IMG/VR virus record: IMGVR_UViG_3300008108_000191
Location: 32,838 to 96,837 of that record
Length of the DNA: 64,000 nucleotides
From: a virus
Direction: 5' to 3' (one strand)
Shown: in pieces, positions 51,282 through 58,641 of the stretch
Numbering within the stretch: position 1 is the first letter of the stretch
Layout of the letters: each line of letters begins with the position of its first letter
Position numbers and translations under genes: made by a program
The notes under the pieces: generated by a model
The model's database searches: none
What the model saw: the letters and a program-made list of their open reading frames with translations, nothing else
What the model was told of the DNA's origin: nothing

Positions 51282-52648
51282 GGATTGTAATGCTCCAAGA
51301 AGTAGTTAAGGTCTTCTGGAGTTCCAATACCCCACATCCTTTCAATCTCCTTAACTCTCACCTTCTTATTATCAAGAATAGCCTCATTAAATGCTGGGCA
51401 GATATAAAACTCATTATTAGTTCTAATATCTTTCTCAATCATCTGCTCTGCGTACTTAACATAATCAGAACCTTTCTTCCAGAAGTAGACGCCAACAGTA
51501 GCATCATTACTGATAGGTTTCTTCTCAGCAACTTCAGATACGAAACCATCTTCACCAACTTTTGCATAAGACCACTTTGGATGAGTTGCCTTAAAGGTTA
51601 GAATTCCAGCATCAATACCATCTGCATTAAATGCATACAAACATTCATTACTGTTCCACTCCATGAATTGGTCGGAGTTTGCTAGTAGCAGCGGATGGTC
51701 GTTATCAATATATTCTTTTGCTAAAAGTGTCGTGCAAGCAGAACCTTCTGTAAGACCATCTACCTGAACAATGTTACATCCAGGTACAATCAGCGTCAGT
51801 AGATACTGTAGACTATACTTCTCATAGTGCTCTTTACGAACAACGAAAGTATAGTTTGCATCAATATTCAAGTTTTCAATAACAACCTGAATCATTGGTT
51901 TCCCATTGACCTCAATCAAAGGTTTGGGGAATGTATATCCAGCAGAAGAGAATCTATTGCCTGCACCAGCCATGGGAATAAGAACATTCATTTTTTCAGA
52001 CTTCCAAGGAATATGTGATACTTTTTGAGATGAGAATATTTTAAATACTTTATCAATTTTACTCTGGTTAAGGTCATACCTATTTTCAATAGGTACAAGG
52101 TGTGAACCACTATCTAAAGCACCTTGTCTACCAATATGACTATCTTCGAAGATTACTGTATCCTTAGGAAGGGCATTACATGCAGTCATACACTTCCAGT
52201 ACATTTCTGGAAATGGTTTGTTCTTGACTACATCTTCATTACTCACATAGTAATCAATGAACTCTAGAAGTCCAAGTTTAAGGAGAACTAGTTTAACAGT
52301 ATTGCGAATACTATTACTAGCAACAGCAACTTGATAGTCTTTACTTTTGAGTTGTTGGAAGTAGTGCATCAACTCATAATCATGCTCAAGATGTGAGAAG
52401 ATTTCAAGAGTTGCTTTTTGCTTATCTTCCCAAACCTGCTGATGCTTTTCTACAGGAAGATCTTTACTTTCAGTCAACATCGCCAACTTTCTAGAAGTTG
52501 GAAGTCCATCATAGGAACTTAGATGCTCATCTTTACTTATTTTATATTTTGGATCTACTTTTTCGAGAGCACAATTAAGTGCTTCGTAATGCATATCTCT
52601 ACTATCAATCAATACACCATCAAGATCAAAAATTACAAGTTTATTCAT
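51278..52648 (-). CDS. Fusion of HAD phosphatase and nucleotidyltransferase
   Basis: The 456-residue protein has an N-terminal HAD domain (1-215: 'LVIFDLDGVLIDSRDMHYEA', 'VAVASNS', 'VIFEDSHIGRQGA') and a C-terminal sugar-1-P nucleotidyltransferase domain (about 225-456: 'LIPMAGAGNRFSSAGYTFPK', 'PLIEVNGKPMIQ', 'LLANSDQFMEW'). The GxGxRF...PK signature binds NTP. The pair could make an activated sugar in two steps, dephosphorylation and NDP activation. The fusion is unusual. Confidence 0.88.
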   Translation of the reverse strand: MNKLVIFDLDGVLIDSRDMHYEALNCALEKVDPKYKISKDEHLSSYDGLPTSRKLAMLTESKDLPVEKHQQVWEDKQKATLEIFSHLEHDYELMHYFQQLKSKDYQVAVASNSIRNTVKLVLLKLGLLEFIDYYVSNEDVVKNKPFPEMYWKCMTACNALPKDTVIFEDSHIGRQGALDSGSHLVPIENRYDLNQSKIDKVFKIFSSQKVSHIPWKSEKMNVLIPMAGAGNRFSSAGYTFPKPLIEVNGKPMIQVVIENLNIDANYTFVVRKEHYEKYSLQYLLTLIVPGCNIVQVDGLTEGSACTTLLAKEYIDNDHPLLLANSDQFMEWNSNECLYAFNADGIDAGILTFKATHPKWSYAKVGEDGFVSEVAEKKPISNDATVGVYFWKKGSDYVKYAEQMIEKDIRTNNEFYICPAFNEAILDNKKVRVKEIERMWGIGTPEDLNYFLEHYNP

Positions 52649-53343
52649 GGCTTAACAACATATGCAGATGGGGCAAAAAAGTTTAATGAATTAATTTTAA
52701 CATCATGATCGGAGAAAAACTTATCAACTCCTTTCGACTCAGACCAGTTATGATAAGCGTATTCATCAAAGACTACTATTCCACCACTACTTACTCTATC
52801 CCATAAAGAAACTAAAGTATTGTATGTTGGTACTTCCAAATCCAAATCAAGGTATAGCAATGAAATTTTTGCACCTGGTCTATTCTCTACATATTCTACT
52901 ACAGTTTTAGAAATATCACCAGGTATTAACTCATATTCATGATCCTGAAAACCAGAAGAACGAATACTGAGATCTAGTTTTTGTTTAAAGTCTGAGTCAT
53001 GCTCAAAATTTCTACCATCAAACAAAGTCTTCATGGCAGTTTGATCTTGATTCTTTAGAGTAGATGTAAGTTCATCAGAATTAAAAAAGTCAAATCCAAT
53101 TACCTTTTTATAAGTATTTGGACAAAAATATCTTTTCAATTTAAGAAAAGTAAAAAGACCAGTTCCTTTAAAAACACCACACTCTACAATATCTCCAGGA
53201 ACATCCTTGACTTTTTCAAATAATTGTGTTCTAGCTAAAAGTTTTCCAAACACTTTCAAGTCAGAACTAATCATGAAAGTATTAAAACTATCATAAAAGT
53301 TTTGGTCAAGTGCAGTAACAAGTTCTAAATCTTTAAGGTTCAT
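52645..53343 (-). CDS. TylF-family O-methyltransferase
   Basis: The 232-residue protein has 'VPGDIVECGVFKGTGLFTFL' (SAM site), 'KVIGFDFFNSDEL', and the metal-site region 'ISLLYLDLDLEVPTYNTLVS' and 'GGIVVFDEYAYHNWSES'. These match TylF/MycF macrocin O-methyltransferases that modify sugars. Likely methylates a glycan residue. Confidence 0.88.
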   Translation of the reverse strand: MNLKDLELVTALDQNFYDSFNTFMISSDLKVFGKLLARTQLFEKVKDVPGDIVECGVFKGTGLFTFLKLKRYFCPNTYKKVIGFDFFNSDELTSTLKNQDQTAMKTLFDGRNFEHDSDFKQKLDLSIRSSGFQDHEYELIPGDISKTVVEYVENRPGAKISLLYLDLDLEVPTYNTLVSLWDRVSSGGIVVFDEYAYHNWSESKGVDKFFSDHDVKINSLNFFAPSAYVVKP

Positions 53344-53349
53344 TTTATA

Positions 53350-54075
53350 CTATTGGTGATACTTAGAGTTTTCTTTTGCAAGGTGAACTATTTTTGGTTC
53401 AAAATTACAATATTCTGAAAATAGTTCTGGGTAAGCAAATGATGGACTAAGGATATGGACATCATCTACTCTTTCGGAATAAAATTTATTGAGATGACTC
53501 TCATCGTGCCAGACTGCTATTACATTCCTTAAAAGATCATCTTCAGTTCTTTTTTGAAGTTCTTTCATCATATCTATCACATCTGGAACTCTGCCTCCCC
53601 ACAAACATCCTTGAAAATAAGTAGTTGTATCATCTTCATCTGTAATACATGCCGATGAATCTGAATTAGTTTCAAATGCTCCTGGAAACTTTGTATGTGG
53701 ATTCATTCCCAGAAAATGACAAGGGTGATGAACACCAATATAAGGTTTATCAGTTAATATCTCTTCTGGTTTTACAGTGTCCACCAAACGCATATCGGCA
53801 TCAAGGAATAGAAGATAATCATACTTACAAATGTCCTCATACGCTTTCAGAATAGTAGAAAATCTGTAGAGTGTAATATATGGCCAAGGAAGGTGCTCCT
53901 GATGATAAAGTGAAATATTATCAGGAAGTTCATCTAACTCACCATCCGTAAAAACAAAGTATTGCTTCTTATGTCCTGGTAGAAGATACTCTTCACAAGA
54001 TTCATACCATGATGGGAGAAAGTTTAGATACTTGTTAGTCCCAATAAAAACAACTGCTAAGTCTGCAAGTTTCAT
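53350..54075 (-). CDS. Family 6 (ABO-type) glycosyltransferase
   Basis: GGAGGTAA before ATG 54075 (MKLADLAVVF) fixes the start, overlapping the upstream TAA. The 241-residue protein has 'VVFIGTNKYLNFLPSWYESC', the metal motif 'YLLFLDADMRLVD', and 'VWHDESHLNKFYS' plus 'HILSPSFAYPE', all GT6 hallmarks (alpha-1,3-GalNAc/Gal transferases). GT6 enzymes are mostly animal, with a few in bacteria and phages, so this one is notable. Confidence 0.85.
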   Translation of the reverse strand: MKLADLAVVFIGTNKYLNFLPSWYESCEEYLLPGHKKQYFVFTDGELDELPDNISLYHQEHLPWPYITLYRFSTILKAYEDICKYDYLLFLDADMRLVDTVKPEEILTDKPYIGVHHPCHFLGMNPHTKFPGAFETNSDSSACITDEDDTTTYFQGCLWGGRVPDVIDMMKELQKRTEDDLLRNVIAVWHDESHLNKFYSERVDDVHILSPSFAYPELFSEYCNFEPKIVHLAKENSKYHQ

Positions 54076-54872
54076 TAAATTACCTCCCAAGTTTCGGGAT
54101 ATAGATCTTTAGTGTCCTTATCATTTGAAGGAAACCATTTCTTTGGTGCAATAACTTTTCCCCTATTTCCCAACCACGCTGCCCACCAAGAGAATGAAGA
54201 GTTAGCAATAATATATCCACTACACATACTCATTAAACACATATCAATATATCCATTCTCATTCTCAGAAACCATAAAACGGTCATCTGCAAATATTTCT
54301 TGTTCCATACACCATTGTGGTTCATCCGAAAACACAATGACCTGAGCATCATCAGGGAACTTCATCAATGCCTTTTTATAATATTCAATATCAAGAGCAC
54401 AATGGTTTGGGTTGGTCAGATAGTCTTTTCTACGGATATGGAGACCAACTGCCTGCCCAATGCCTTCCATCATATCTGCACAAGGTTCAAGTATTTCACT
54501 CTTAAATGTGAAGTCCTTGCGAATAGTATCTTCTACATTCTTAAAATACTTTTCAGACTGAAAGAACCCATATAAACTAATCCAGTCAAAAGAGTTAGAG
54601 AATAGTTCTTGGTTGAAGTTGAATGTATTTTCACCAATAATAGGTCTATCAATATCAATCATTTGAATATTCAATGGAGTTACCGTCTCCATTGTGAAGC
54701 AGTCAAATAGTTCTGTTCTGTTTGGATTTCCCAGACCATCATCAACTGCTTCTTTATAAAGTGGAAGGCAATAGTTGACTTCCTGCTTAGCAGCAATACC
54801 GCGTAGAGCAGCATATTGAAACATTTGGTTTCCCAAGCGTCCAAGTCTTCCTAAGTGATTAAAACCAATCAT
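54075..54872 (-). CDS. Family 11 fucosyltransferase-like enzyme
   Basis: ATG 54872 (MIGFNHLGRLGRLGNQMFQY) is the likely start. The 265-residue protein has the GT11 motifs 'GRLGNQMFQYAALRGIA', 'VGLHIRRKDYLT', 'QVIVFSDEPQWC' and 'ANSSFSWWAAWLG'. GT11 enzymes are alpha-1,2-fucosyltransferases using GDP-fucose. The gene leads the second glycan block, just after a terminator. Confidence 0.9.
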   Translation of the reverse strand: MIGFNHLGRLGRLGNQMFQYAALRGIAAKQEVNYCLPLYKEAVDDGLGNPNRTELFDCFTMETVTPLNIQMIDIDRPIIGENTFNFNQELFSNSFDWISLYGFFQSEKYFKNVEDTIRKDFTFKSEILEPCADMMEGIGQAVGLHIRRKDYLTNPNHCALDIEYYKKALMKFPDDAQVIVFSDEPQWCMEQEIFADDRFMVSENENGYIDMCLMSMCSGYIIANSSFSWWAAWLGNRGKVIAPKKWFPSNDKDTKDLYPETWEVI

Positions 54873-54896
54873 TATACCTTTTTTTATTATTATACT

Positions 54897-54924
54897 AAAA
54901 AAGGACGACTCGCGCAAGCCGTCC
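54897..54924 (-). terminator. Intrinsic terminator
   Basis: GGACG...CGTCC hairpin followed by T6 on the minus strand; it ends the transcripts of the 55055-55793 operon. Confidence 0.7.
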
Positions 54925-54935
54925 TCATTAGGTCT

Positions 54936-55064
54936 TTACATGCACGCCACTTGCTCTTTGTCCAGAAGCAAGAAACTGGGCGGGGTATACCCCATCCGCA
55001 CCAGGGTTTTTATCGTGTCTCCATCACGGGCATATTGGGGATTGACTCCACCACCTAGTTTGAA
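54936..55064 (-). pseudogene. Possible gene fragment without start codon
   Basis: An open minus frame contains 'RDGDTIKTLVRMGYTPPSFL' and ends LLDKEQVACM, protein-like, but no ATG/GTG lies upstream before the stop at 55067. Only an internal GTG would give 17 residues. It may be a remnant of a small gene. Confidence 0.3.
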
Positions 55065-55288
55065 TTAACTAGGAAAAGTTGGACTAGTTTTGGTATCTCA
55101 ATAGCGGCATAAAAACCACACAAGAAAAGAATATCCCAGAACTTATATTTGATAGCAAAGGGAACGACAAAGACATTCCCAATACATTTTACAAATAGTC
55201 CGATTTTCATATCTCCCCATAACAGGAAAAAATAACCAGATAAGAGGAGGATATTACCAATGTATCTGAATACATTAGACTTAGACAT
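55055..55288 (-). CDS. Conserved multi-pass membrane protein
   Basis: ATG 55288 (MSKSNVFRYIGNILLL) is the likely start. The 77 residues hold about three hydrophobic helices ('NILLLSGYFFLLWG', 'VKCIGNVFVVPFAIKY', 'FWDILFLCGFYAAIEI'). It is a common cyanophage hypothetical of unknown role. Confidence 0.78.
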   Translation of the reverse strand: MSKSNVFRYIGNILLLSGYFFLLWGDMKIGLFVKCIGNVFVVPFAIKYKFWDILFLCGFYAAIEIPKLVQLFLVNSN

Positions 55289-55314
55289 AAGGGGTTTGCT
55301 CCCGACCAGTACTT

Positions 55315-55578
55315 TTAAAGACTCTCCGTGTCTTCGTCGTCTTTCACATATGCAGGAACCATATCTGGGTCTAACCAACAAGTATAATCGTGGTCATCCA
55401 TAGCGGTCATAAGTTGCATTTCATTGTCGCAAAGATACATATCACGGTAACGACCAGTATATGCGTCTACTTTTTGAATGCGACAATCAGGTTTTCCATT
55501 GATTTCCAAAGTACCGACCTGAACATAACGATAAGGAAACCGCTCAAGAAGAACAGTAGGTTTTTTGACGACTTTCAT
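55315..55578 (-). CDS. Hypothetical protein
   Basis: The 87 residues include 'VLLERFPYRYVQVGTLEING' and an acidic tail 'YVKDDEDTESL'. It overlaps the upstream stop by 1 nt. No family is recognised. Confidence 0.7.
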   Translation of the reverse strand: MKVVKKPTVLLERFPYRYVQVGTLEINGKPDCRIQKVDAYTGRYRDMYLCDNEMQLMTAMDDHDYTCWLDPDMVPAYVKDDEDTESL

Positions 55579-55793
55579 CAGGCAACCTCAATCGTTTCAA
55601 GATCCTGATAGAGATAATCCATCAGCATTTCATAGTCATCAAGGGGATCTCCAGAAAACACGACACCATTATTTTCATAATAGCGGCGAACTTTCTTATA
55701 AAGTTTCGGACTCTTTACATCAAGGTAGATATCCCCGTTAGCAGCAGAACGCAAAGTGCTAACATCTTTCTTGAATTTTTCGATCAGAGACAT
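55578..55793 (-). CDS. Conserved cyanophage small protein
   Basis: The 71 residues ('LIEKFKKDVSTLRSAANGDI', 'SPKLYKKVRRYYENNGVVF') form a recurring small phage protein. A strong sigma70 promoter lies about 25 nt upstream, making it first in its operon. Confidence 0.75.
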   Translation of the reverse strand: MSLIEKFKKDVSTLRSAANGDIYLDVKSPKLYKKVRRYYENNGVVFSGDPLDDYEMLMDYLYQDLETIEVA

Positions 55794-55816
55794 TGTTGTG
55801 TAATGAATACCTGAGT

Positions 55817-55845
55817 ATTATAAGTGTTTGACTTTATATAGTCAA
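55817..55845 (-). promoter_or_regulatory. Sigma70-type promoter
   Basis: TTGACT (55845-55840), 17 nt, TATAAT (55822-55817) on the minus strand, 24 nt before the ATG at 55793. The -35 region is part of a TTGACT/AGTCAA inverted repeat. Confidence 0.75.
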
Positions 55846-55868
55846 GGTGCCAGTGTTTAAACTGGCTA

Positions 55869-55941
55869 TCCGAGATGCAGGATTCGAACCTGCGACCCCT
55901 TCAGCCCAAGTGAAGTGCGCTACCAAACTGCGCTAATCCCG
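55869..55941 (-). tRNA. tRNA-Pro(UGG)
   Basis: The cloverleaf is complete: acceptor CGGGAT/ATCTCG, D arm with AGTTTGGTAG, anticodon loop CTTGGGC (TGG), T loop GTTCGAATC. No CCA is encoded. It reads proline codons ending in A/G/U. Confidence 0.9.
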
Positions 55942-55982
55942 GTTGCGTTGAGTGGTCTTGCCTCTCAACAGAAGTAATTATA

Positions 55983-56135
55983 CTACTTCTTGTGCCCTTT
56001 GTCAAATGGAGCCCAGTGTTGCCAGTCGTATTTGTGGACTGCCCAGATGCCCAAGATAGGCACAAAGACCATTATGTAACAAATGAATCCAAGAAATAAA
56101 TCATTGTTGAGTGCTGCTGCTGCGAAATGTCCCAT
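55983..56135 (-). CDS. 50-residue membrane protein
   Basis: ATG 56135 to TAG 55983 encodes 'NNDLFLGFICYIMVFVPILG' (one membrane helix) and a basic, aromatic tail 'YDWQHWAPFDKGHKK'. It is one of several tiny membrane proteins in this region; function unknown. Confidence 0.65.
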   Translation of the reverse strand: MGHFAAAALNNDLFLGFICYIMVFVPILGIWAVHKYDWQHWAPFDKGHKK

Positions 56136-56136
56136 A

Positions 56137-56343
56137 TTAATCCCATTCCTCGTAATATCTTCTAAAGTAAGAATCTACTTTTTTTAAATCATCTAGGTGG
56201 ATATTACATGTATAGTTATTATCATCACACCATTGTAGAGCCATCCAATGAAAGTTTTCCTCTCTCATCACTCTTTCCACACCATAACTTCTAGCAAAAG
56301 AAGACATAACGAAGTTCCAACACTGACTAGTGTGCTGTTCCAT
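56137..56343 (-). CDS. Hypothetical protein
   Basis: ATG 56343 (MEQHTSQCWNFV) after AAAGGA gives 68 residues with 'FHWMALQWCDDNNYTCNIHL'. A longer frame to TTG 56412 would overlap the 43-residue membrane gene more heavily. No family is recognised. Confidence 0.6.
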   Translation of the reverse strand: MEQHTSQCWNFVMSSFARSYGVERVMREENFHWMALQWCDDNNYTCNIHLDDLKKVDSYFRRYYEEWD

Positions 56344-56458
56344 TTCCTTTATAATCCTCTGAGTCGTAATAACTCCCTTTCTTTGATCCAACATATAAAG
56401 TAGCAACCACAAAAGGGATTGCTAATACAACAAGAAACCTTCCTAATAAATGGGGCAT
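56327..56458 (-). CDS. 43-residue membrane protein
   Basis: GGAGG lies 6 nt before ATG 56458. The N-terminal helix 'LLGRFLVVLAIPFVVATLYV' is one membrane segment; a polar tail follows. It overlaps both neighbours and is coupled upstream by TAATG. Confidence 0.65.
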   Translation of the reverse strand: MPHLLGRFLVVLAIPFVVATLYVGSKKGSYYDSEDYKGNGTAH

Positions 56459-56580
56459 TACATTCCTCCGTTTCTAAATCCAACTAGGTATCCAATAATA
56501 AGTCCACACATAAATGCTACAAACATATAGAGCATATGTGAGAAAAAGTCAATGAAAATAAACCACTCTTCAGTCGTCAT
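56458..56580 (-). CDS. 40-residue membrane protein
   Basis: ATG 56580 to TAA 56458 encodes 'FSHMLYMFVAFMCGLIIGYL', one membrane helix. It overlaps the upstream gene by 11 nt and shares its stop with the next start. Confidence 0.65.
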   Translation of the reverse strand: MTTEEWFIFIDFFSHMLYMFVAFMCGLIIGYLVGFRNGGM

Positions 56581-56755
56581 CTTGGTTCATTAACTCCTCT
56601 ATTCGTTTTCTCATATTGGTCATTTTTTGTTTCTCGTGGTCCATATGAGTATATCCACGATGCCCTTTCATTATCATTGTGCCTTGATAGAACATCGTGG
56701 CAGCAAAGATAAGAAGCAGAACTATACCTATTATTTCAGGGTAATGTTGAGCCAT
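56570..56755 (-). CDS. 61-residue membrane protein
   Basis: The N-terminal membrane helix 'IIGIVLLLIFAATMFYQGTM' is followed by a charged tail with 'NMRKRIEELMNQDDD'. Member of the small membrane-gene array 55983-56934; role unknown. Confidence 0.7.
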   Translation of the reverse strand: MAQHYPEIIGIVLLLIFAATMFYQGTMIMKGHRGYTHMDHEKQKMTNMRKRIEELMNQDDD

Positions 56756-56934
56756 GGTAGTAAGGGTGGAATGACGCCTATAAGCCTTAGCAGTCCTTCA
56801 GCAAATAAAGCAAGGACAACCCAACCAACGCACATAGAAATAATGGAAGCATTTCGATTGTGCCTTCGTATAGCAGCATCAATCATCTCCTGGCATTCAG
56901 AGCGAGTGATTAACTCTTCTTGTTCGTGTATCAT
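56731..56934 (-). CDS. 67-residue membrane protein
   Basis: A charged N-terminal helix ('EEELITRSECQEMID'-like) is followed by one membrane helix ('SIISMCVGWVVLALFAEGLL'). It overlaps both neighbours by a few nt (ATGA with the upstream gene). Confidence 0.7.
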   Translation of the reverse strand: MIHEQEELITRSECQEMIDAAIRRHNRNASIISMCVGWVVLALFAEGLLRLIGVIPPLLPWLNITLK

Positions 56935-57080
56935 TTTTCATCACCAAGAAACTTCGCCAGAGGGTCTCTTCTGGTCTTTACAATTTCTACTGCTCTCTTG
57001 TAGAACATATTGTCTGTGTTACCAGACTCTTCGAAGGTCGCCTTGATCTTCACCCAATTCTCGTAGGTGTGCTGATCCAT
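56931..57080 (-). CDS. Conserved 49-residue cyanophage protein
   Basis: ATG 57080 (MDQHTYENWVKIKATFEESG) is the likely start; the product continues 'NTDNMFYKRAVEIVKTRRDP'. It is a well conserved cyanophage micro-protein; role unknown. A sigma70-type promoter lies about 30 nt upstream. Confidence 0.78.
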   Translation of the reverse strand: MDQHTYENWVKIKATFEESGNTDNMFYKRAVEIVKTRRDPLAKFLGDEK

Positions 57081-57108
57081 ACGGGTTTTAAATTGAATAC
57101 TACTAGCT

Positions 57109-57136
57109 ATAATAGCAAGTAGTTTCAACCCGTCAA
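57109..57136 (-). promoter_or_regulatory. Sigma70-type promoter
   Basis: TTGACG (57136-57131), 16 nt, TATTAT (57114-57109) on the minus strand, ahead of the small membrane-gene operon. Confidence 0.6.
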
Positions 57137-57189
57137 CTTTGTGTTGATTTCAAAAAAGTGTTGAAGAAATTATTAAATCTTAAATAAAA

Positions 57190-57274
57190 CGGAGAGAGTA
57201 GGATTCGAACCAACGGAAGCTTTCACTTCGGCAGTTTTCAAGACTGCTGCCTTAAACCACTCGGCCATCTCTCC
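57190..57274 (-). tRNA. tRNA-Ser(UGA)
   Basis: Type II tRNA with perfect acceptor GGAGAGA/TCTCTCC, anticodon loop CTTGAAA (TGA), a long variable arm and T loop GTTCGAATC. Confidence 0.92.
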
Positions 57275-57280
57275 AAATTT

Positions 57281-57538
57281 TCAGCGAACTTCAAAGTCCA
57301 GTTTACGAACCTTGCGTTGCTTTCTTTGTTCTTGCCACAGGATATCTTCTTGTGTAAGAACACCCTTTTTATTTTTGGGTTGATAAGAGTTTAGCATAAT
57401 AACATTAGATAAGTCAAGTGCTGAAATCTTATCACCACGAATAGTCGCCATATTAGGGCAACCACAAGTCACCGTTTTATTCTGATGCCCCTCTAACTCC
57501 TTACCACAGGAGCGGCATCTTATCTTAATGTTATCCAT
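57281..57538 (-). CDS. Conserved zinc-finger-like protein
   Basis: The 85 residues start 'IKIRCRSCGKELEGHQNKTV' then 'TCGCPNMATIRGDKISALDL', giving CxxC...CxC zinc ligands. It is conserved across cyanophages; function unknown. It has a late box 29 nt upstream. Confidence 0.82.
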   Translation of the reverse strand: MDNIKIRCRSCGKELEGHQNKTVTCGCPNMATIRGDKISALDLSNVIMLNSYQPKNKKGVLTQEDILWQEQRKQRKVRKLDFEVR

Positions 57539-57561
57539 TATAAGTTAACTGTATTCAGTTT

Positions 57562-58098
57562 TCAGTTATTTATATGAAACTTCGGATGTTGCTTGTCCTT
57601 ACTATAACGCCCACCTTTACTCTTCTGGGGCGGTAAAGTTTTTTGTGCGTGACAATTAGGACAGACCACTTGTAGGTTTTCAGGAGAATGGTTAAAAGGG
57701 TCGTCGTCTATGTGGTCCACCTCAAGGCAGATTCGTCCTGTATGGATGTTTGTGCCAGACCAACCACAAAGAGAACACTTACCCCCGCTCGCTTCCAGTA
57801 GATAGTTTCTTATGTATCCTGGCGTATCCCCCCTATCAGTTGATAATGCGTTGCCCGCCAACCAGTTCTCTACTTTTAGTTTCTTCCTACCAGCGGCACT
57901 ACACTCATTGGAGCAAAACTTACCAGTGCTCTTCTTGGTCTGGTAGTCAAACTCCACACCACAGTGTTGGCAAGTGGCAGTCTTCCAGGCGGTTCTCTTA
58001 CGCTTGGGCGTATTTTTGTTATTATAAATGGCGGCACAGGATCGGGAGCAGAACTTAGGTTTATCGTGCTCGCATCCGCAGTTTAGACAACTATTCAT
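57562..58098 (-). CDS. HNH endonuclease with N-terminal zinc fingers
   Basis: The 178-residue protein has two Cys-rich fingers ('CLNCGCEHDKPKFCSRSCAA', 'CQHCGVEF'...'FCSNECSAAG') and a C-terminal HNH: 'KCSLCGWSG', 'LEVDHIDDDPFNHSPENLQV', 'CPNCHAQK'. A homing-type nuclease; it has its own late box and ends in the late box of the next gene. Confidence 0.9.
   Translation of the reverse strand: MNSCLNCGCEHDKPKFCSRSCAAIYNNKNTPKRKRTAWKTATCQHCGVEFDYQTKKSTGKFCSNECSAAGRKKLKVENWLAGNALSTDRGDTPGYIRNYLLEASGGKCSLCGWSGTNIHTGRICLEVDHIDDDPFNHSPENLQVVCPNCHAQKTLPPQKSKGGRYSKDKQHPKFHINN
57567..57574 (-). promoter_or_regulatory. Late promoter box TATAAATA
   Basis: TATAAATA on the minus strand lies within the last codons of the HNH gene, 29 nt before the ATG at 57538. 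Confidence 0.6.
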
Positions 58099-58120
58099 AA
58101 TAGAAACAAAGACCTATTAT

Positions 58121-58128
58121 TATTTATA
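58121..58128 (-). promoter_or_regulatory. Late promoter box TATAAATA of HNH gene
   Basis: TATAAATA on the minus strand, 23 nt before the HNH ATG at 58098. Confidence 0.6.
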
Positions 58129-58172
58129 ACATAAGTCTCCGTTTCTATTAAGTTGTCAGTAAACTCTAATAA

Positions 58173-58245
58173 TGCCCGATACAGGTAACGCTCCCGTCAA
58201 TGTCTGAGTGTAAATCAGGTCCCTTCACTTGCTGGGTCATCGGGC
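58173..58245 (-). tRNA. tRNA-Val(UAC)-like cloverleaf with non-canonical D and T loops
   Basis: The 73-nt element folds with exact tRNA spacing: acceptor GCCCGAT/ATCGGGC, anticodon stem CTGA/TCAG around TTTACAC (TAC, U33 and A37 correct), T stem ACGGG/CCTGT. The T loop is AGCGTTA, not TTCRANY, the D arm is CCC/GGG without GG, and position 8 is G. Either a divergent or decayed tRNA-Val or a tRNA mimic. Confidence 0.5.
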
Positions 58246-58267
58246 AGGTCTATTACACCTGAGTGTA

Positions 58268-58429
58268 TCAACATTGTAGCATATACTCTACAGTTTTGGC
58301 AACATCTTCCATAGCCAGTCTCAAATCTTCCCTCTGCCCAGATTCTTGTCTGCAGATAGGGCGTCGGTCATCAACAAGAGTCCAACGCCATTGATTCATA
58401 TCAGCACAATACCACAGATTAATTTTCAT
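58268..58429 (-). CDS. 53-residue conserved cyanophage protein
   Basis: ATG 58429 to TGA 58268 encodes 'MKINLWYCADMNQWRWTLVD' and 'RREDLRLAMEDVAKTVEYML'-type helix. I recall close relatives in many cyanophages. It overlaps the 58419 gene by 11 nt. Function unknown. Confidence 0.75.
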   Translation of the reverse strand: MKINLWYCADMNQWRWTLVDDRRPICRQESGQREDLRLAMEDVAKTVEYMLQC

Positions 58430-58622
58430 TCTTCTGATATTCTAGTTTGATCCAGTTTAAAAGAGCATAAGTTTCTGATAGTTCTAACTTATGATCTTGG
58501 TAGTCAGTATCTTCCAACATACCCTCTCTTTCATAAAACTCAATCTCACTAGAAAGATAATCAATATAATGATTGATGGCGGTGATAGTAAGTTGCCTAT
58601 CCCGTTGTGAAATAAGAGACAT
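58419..58622 (-). CDS. Hypothetical helical protein
   Basis: The 67 residues ('SQRDRQLTITAINHYIDYLS', 'DHKLELSETYALLNWIKLEY') look like two helices. No named family. Coupled to the 53-residue gene. Confidence 0.7.
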   Translation of the reverse strand: MSLISQRDRQLTITAINHYIDYLSSEIEFYEREGMLEDTDYQDHKLELSETYALLNWIKLEYQKNEN

Positions 58623-58641
58623 AAGACTTCTCAGTATACTA

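Noticed and set aside
58173-58246. Reading the odd tRNA-like element on the plus strand (possible GUA anticodon)
   Set aside because: Stem spacing does not fit a tRNA on that strand, whereas the minus strand fits position by position.
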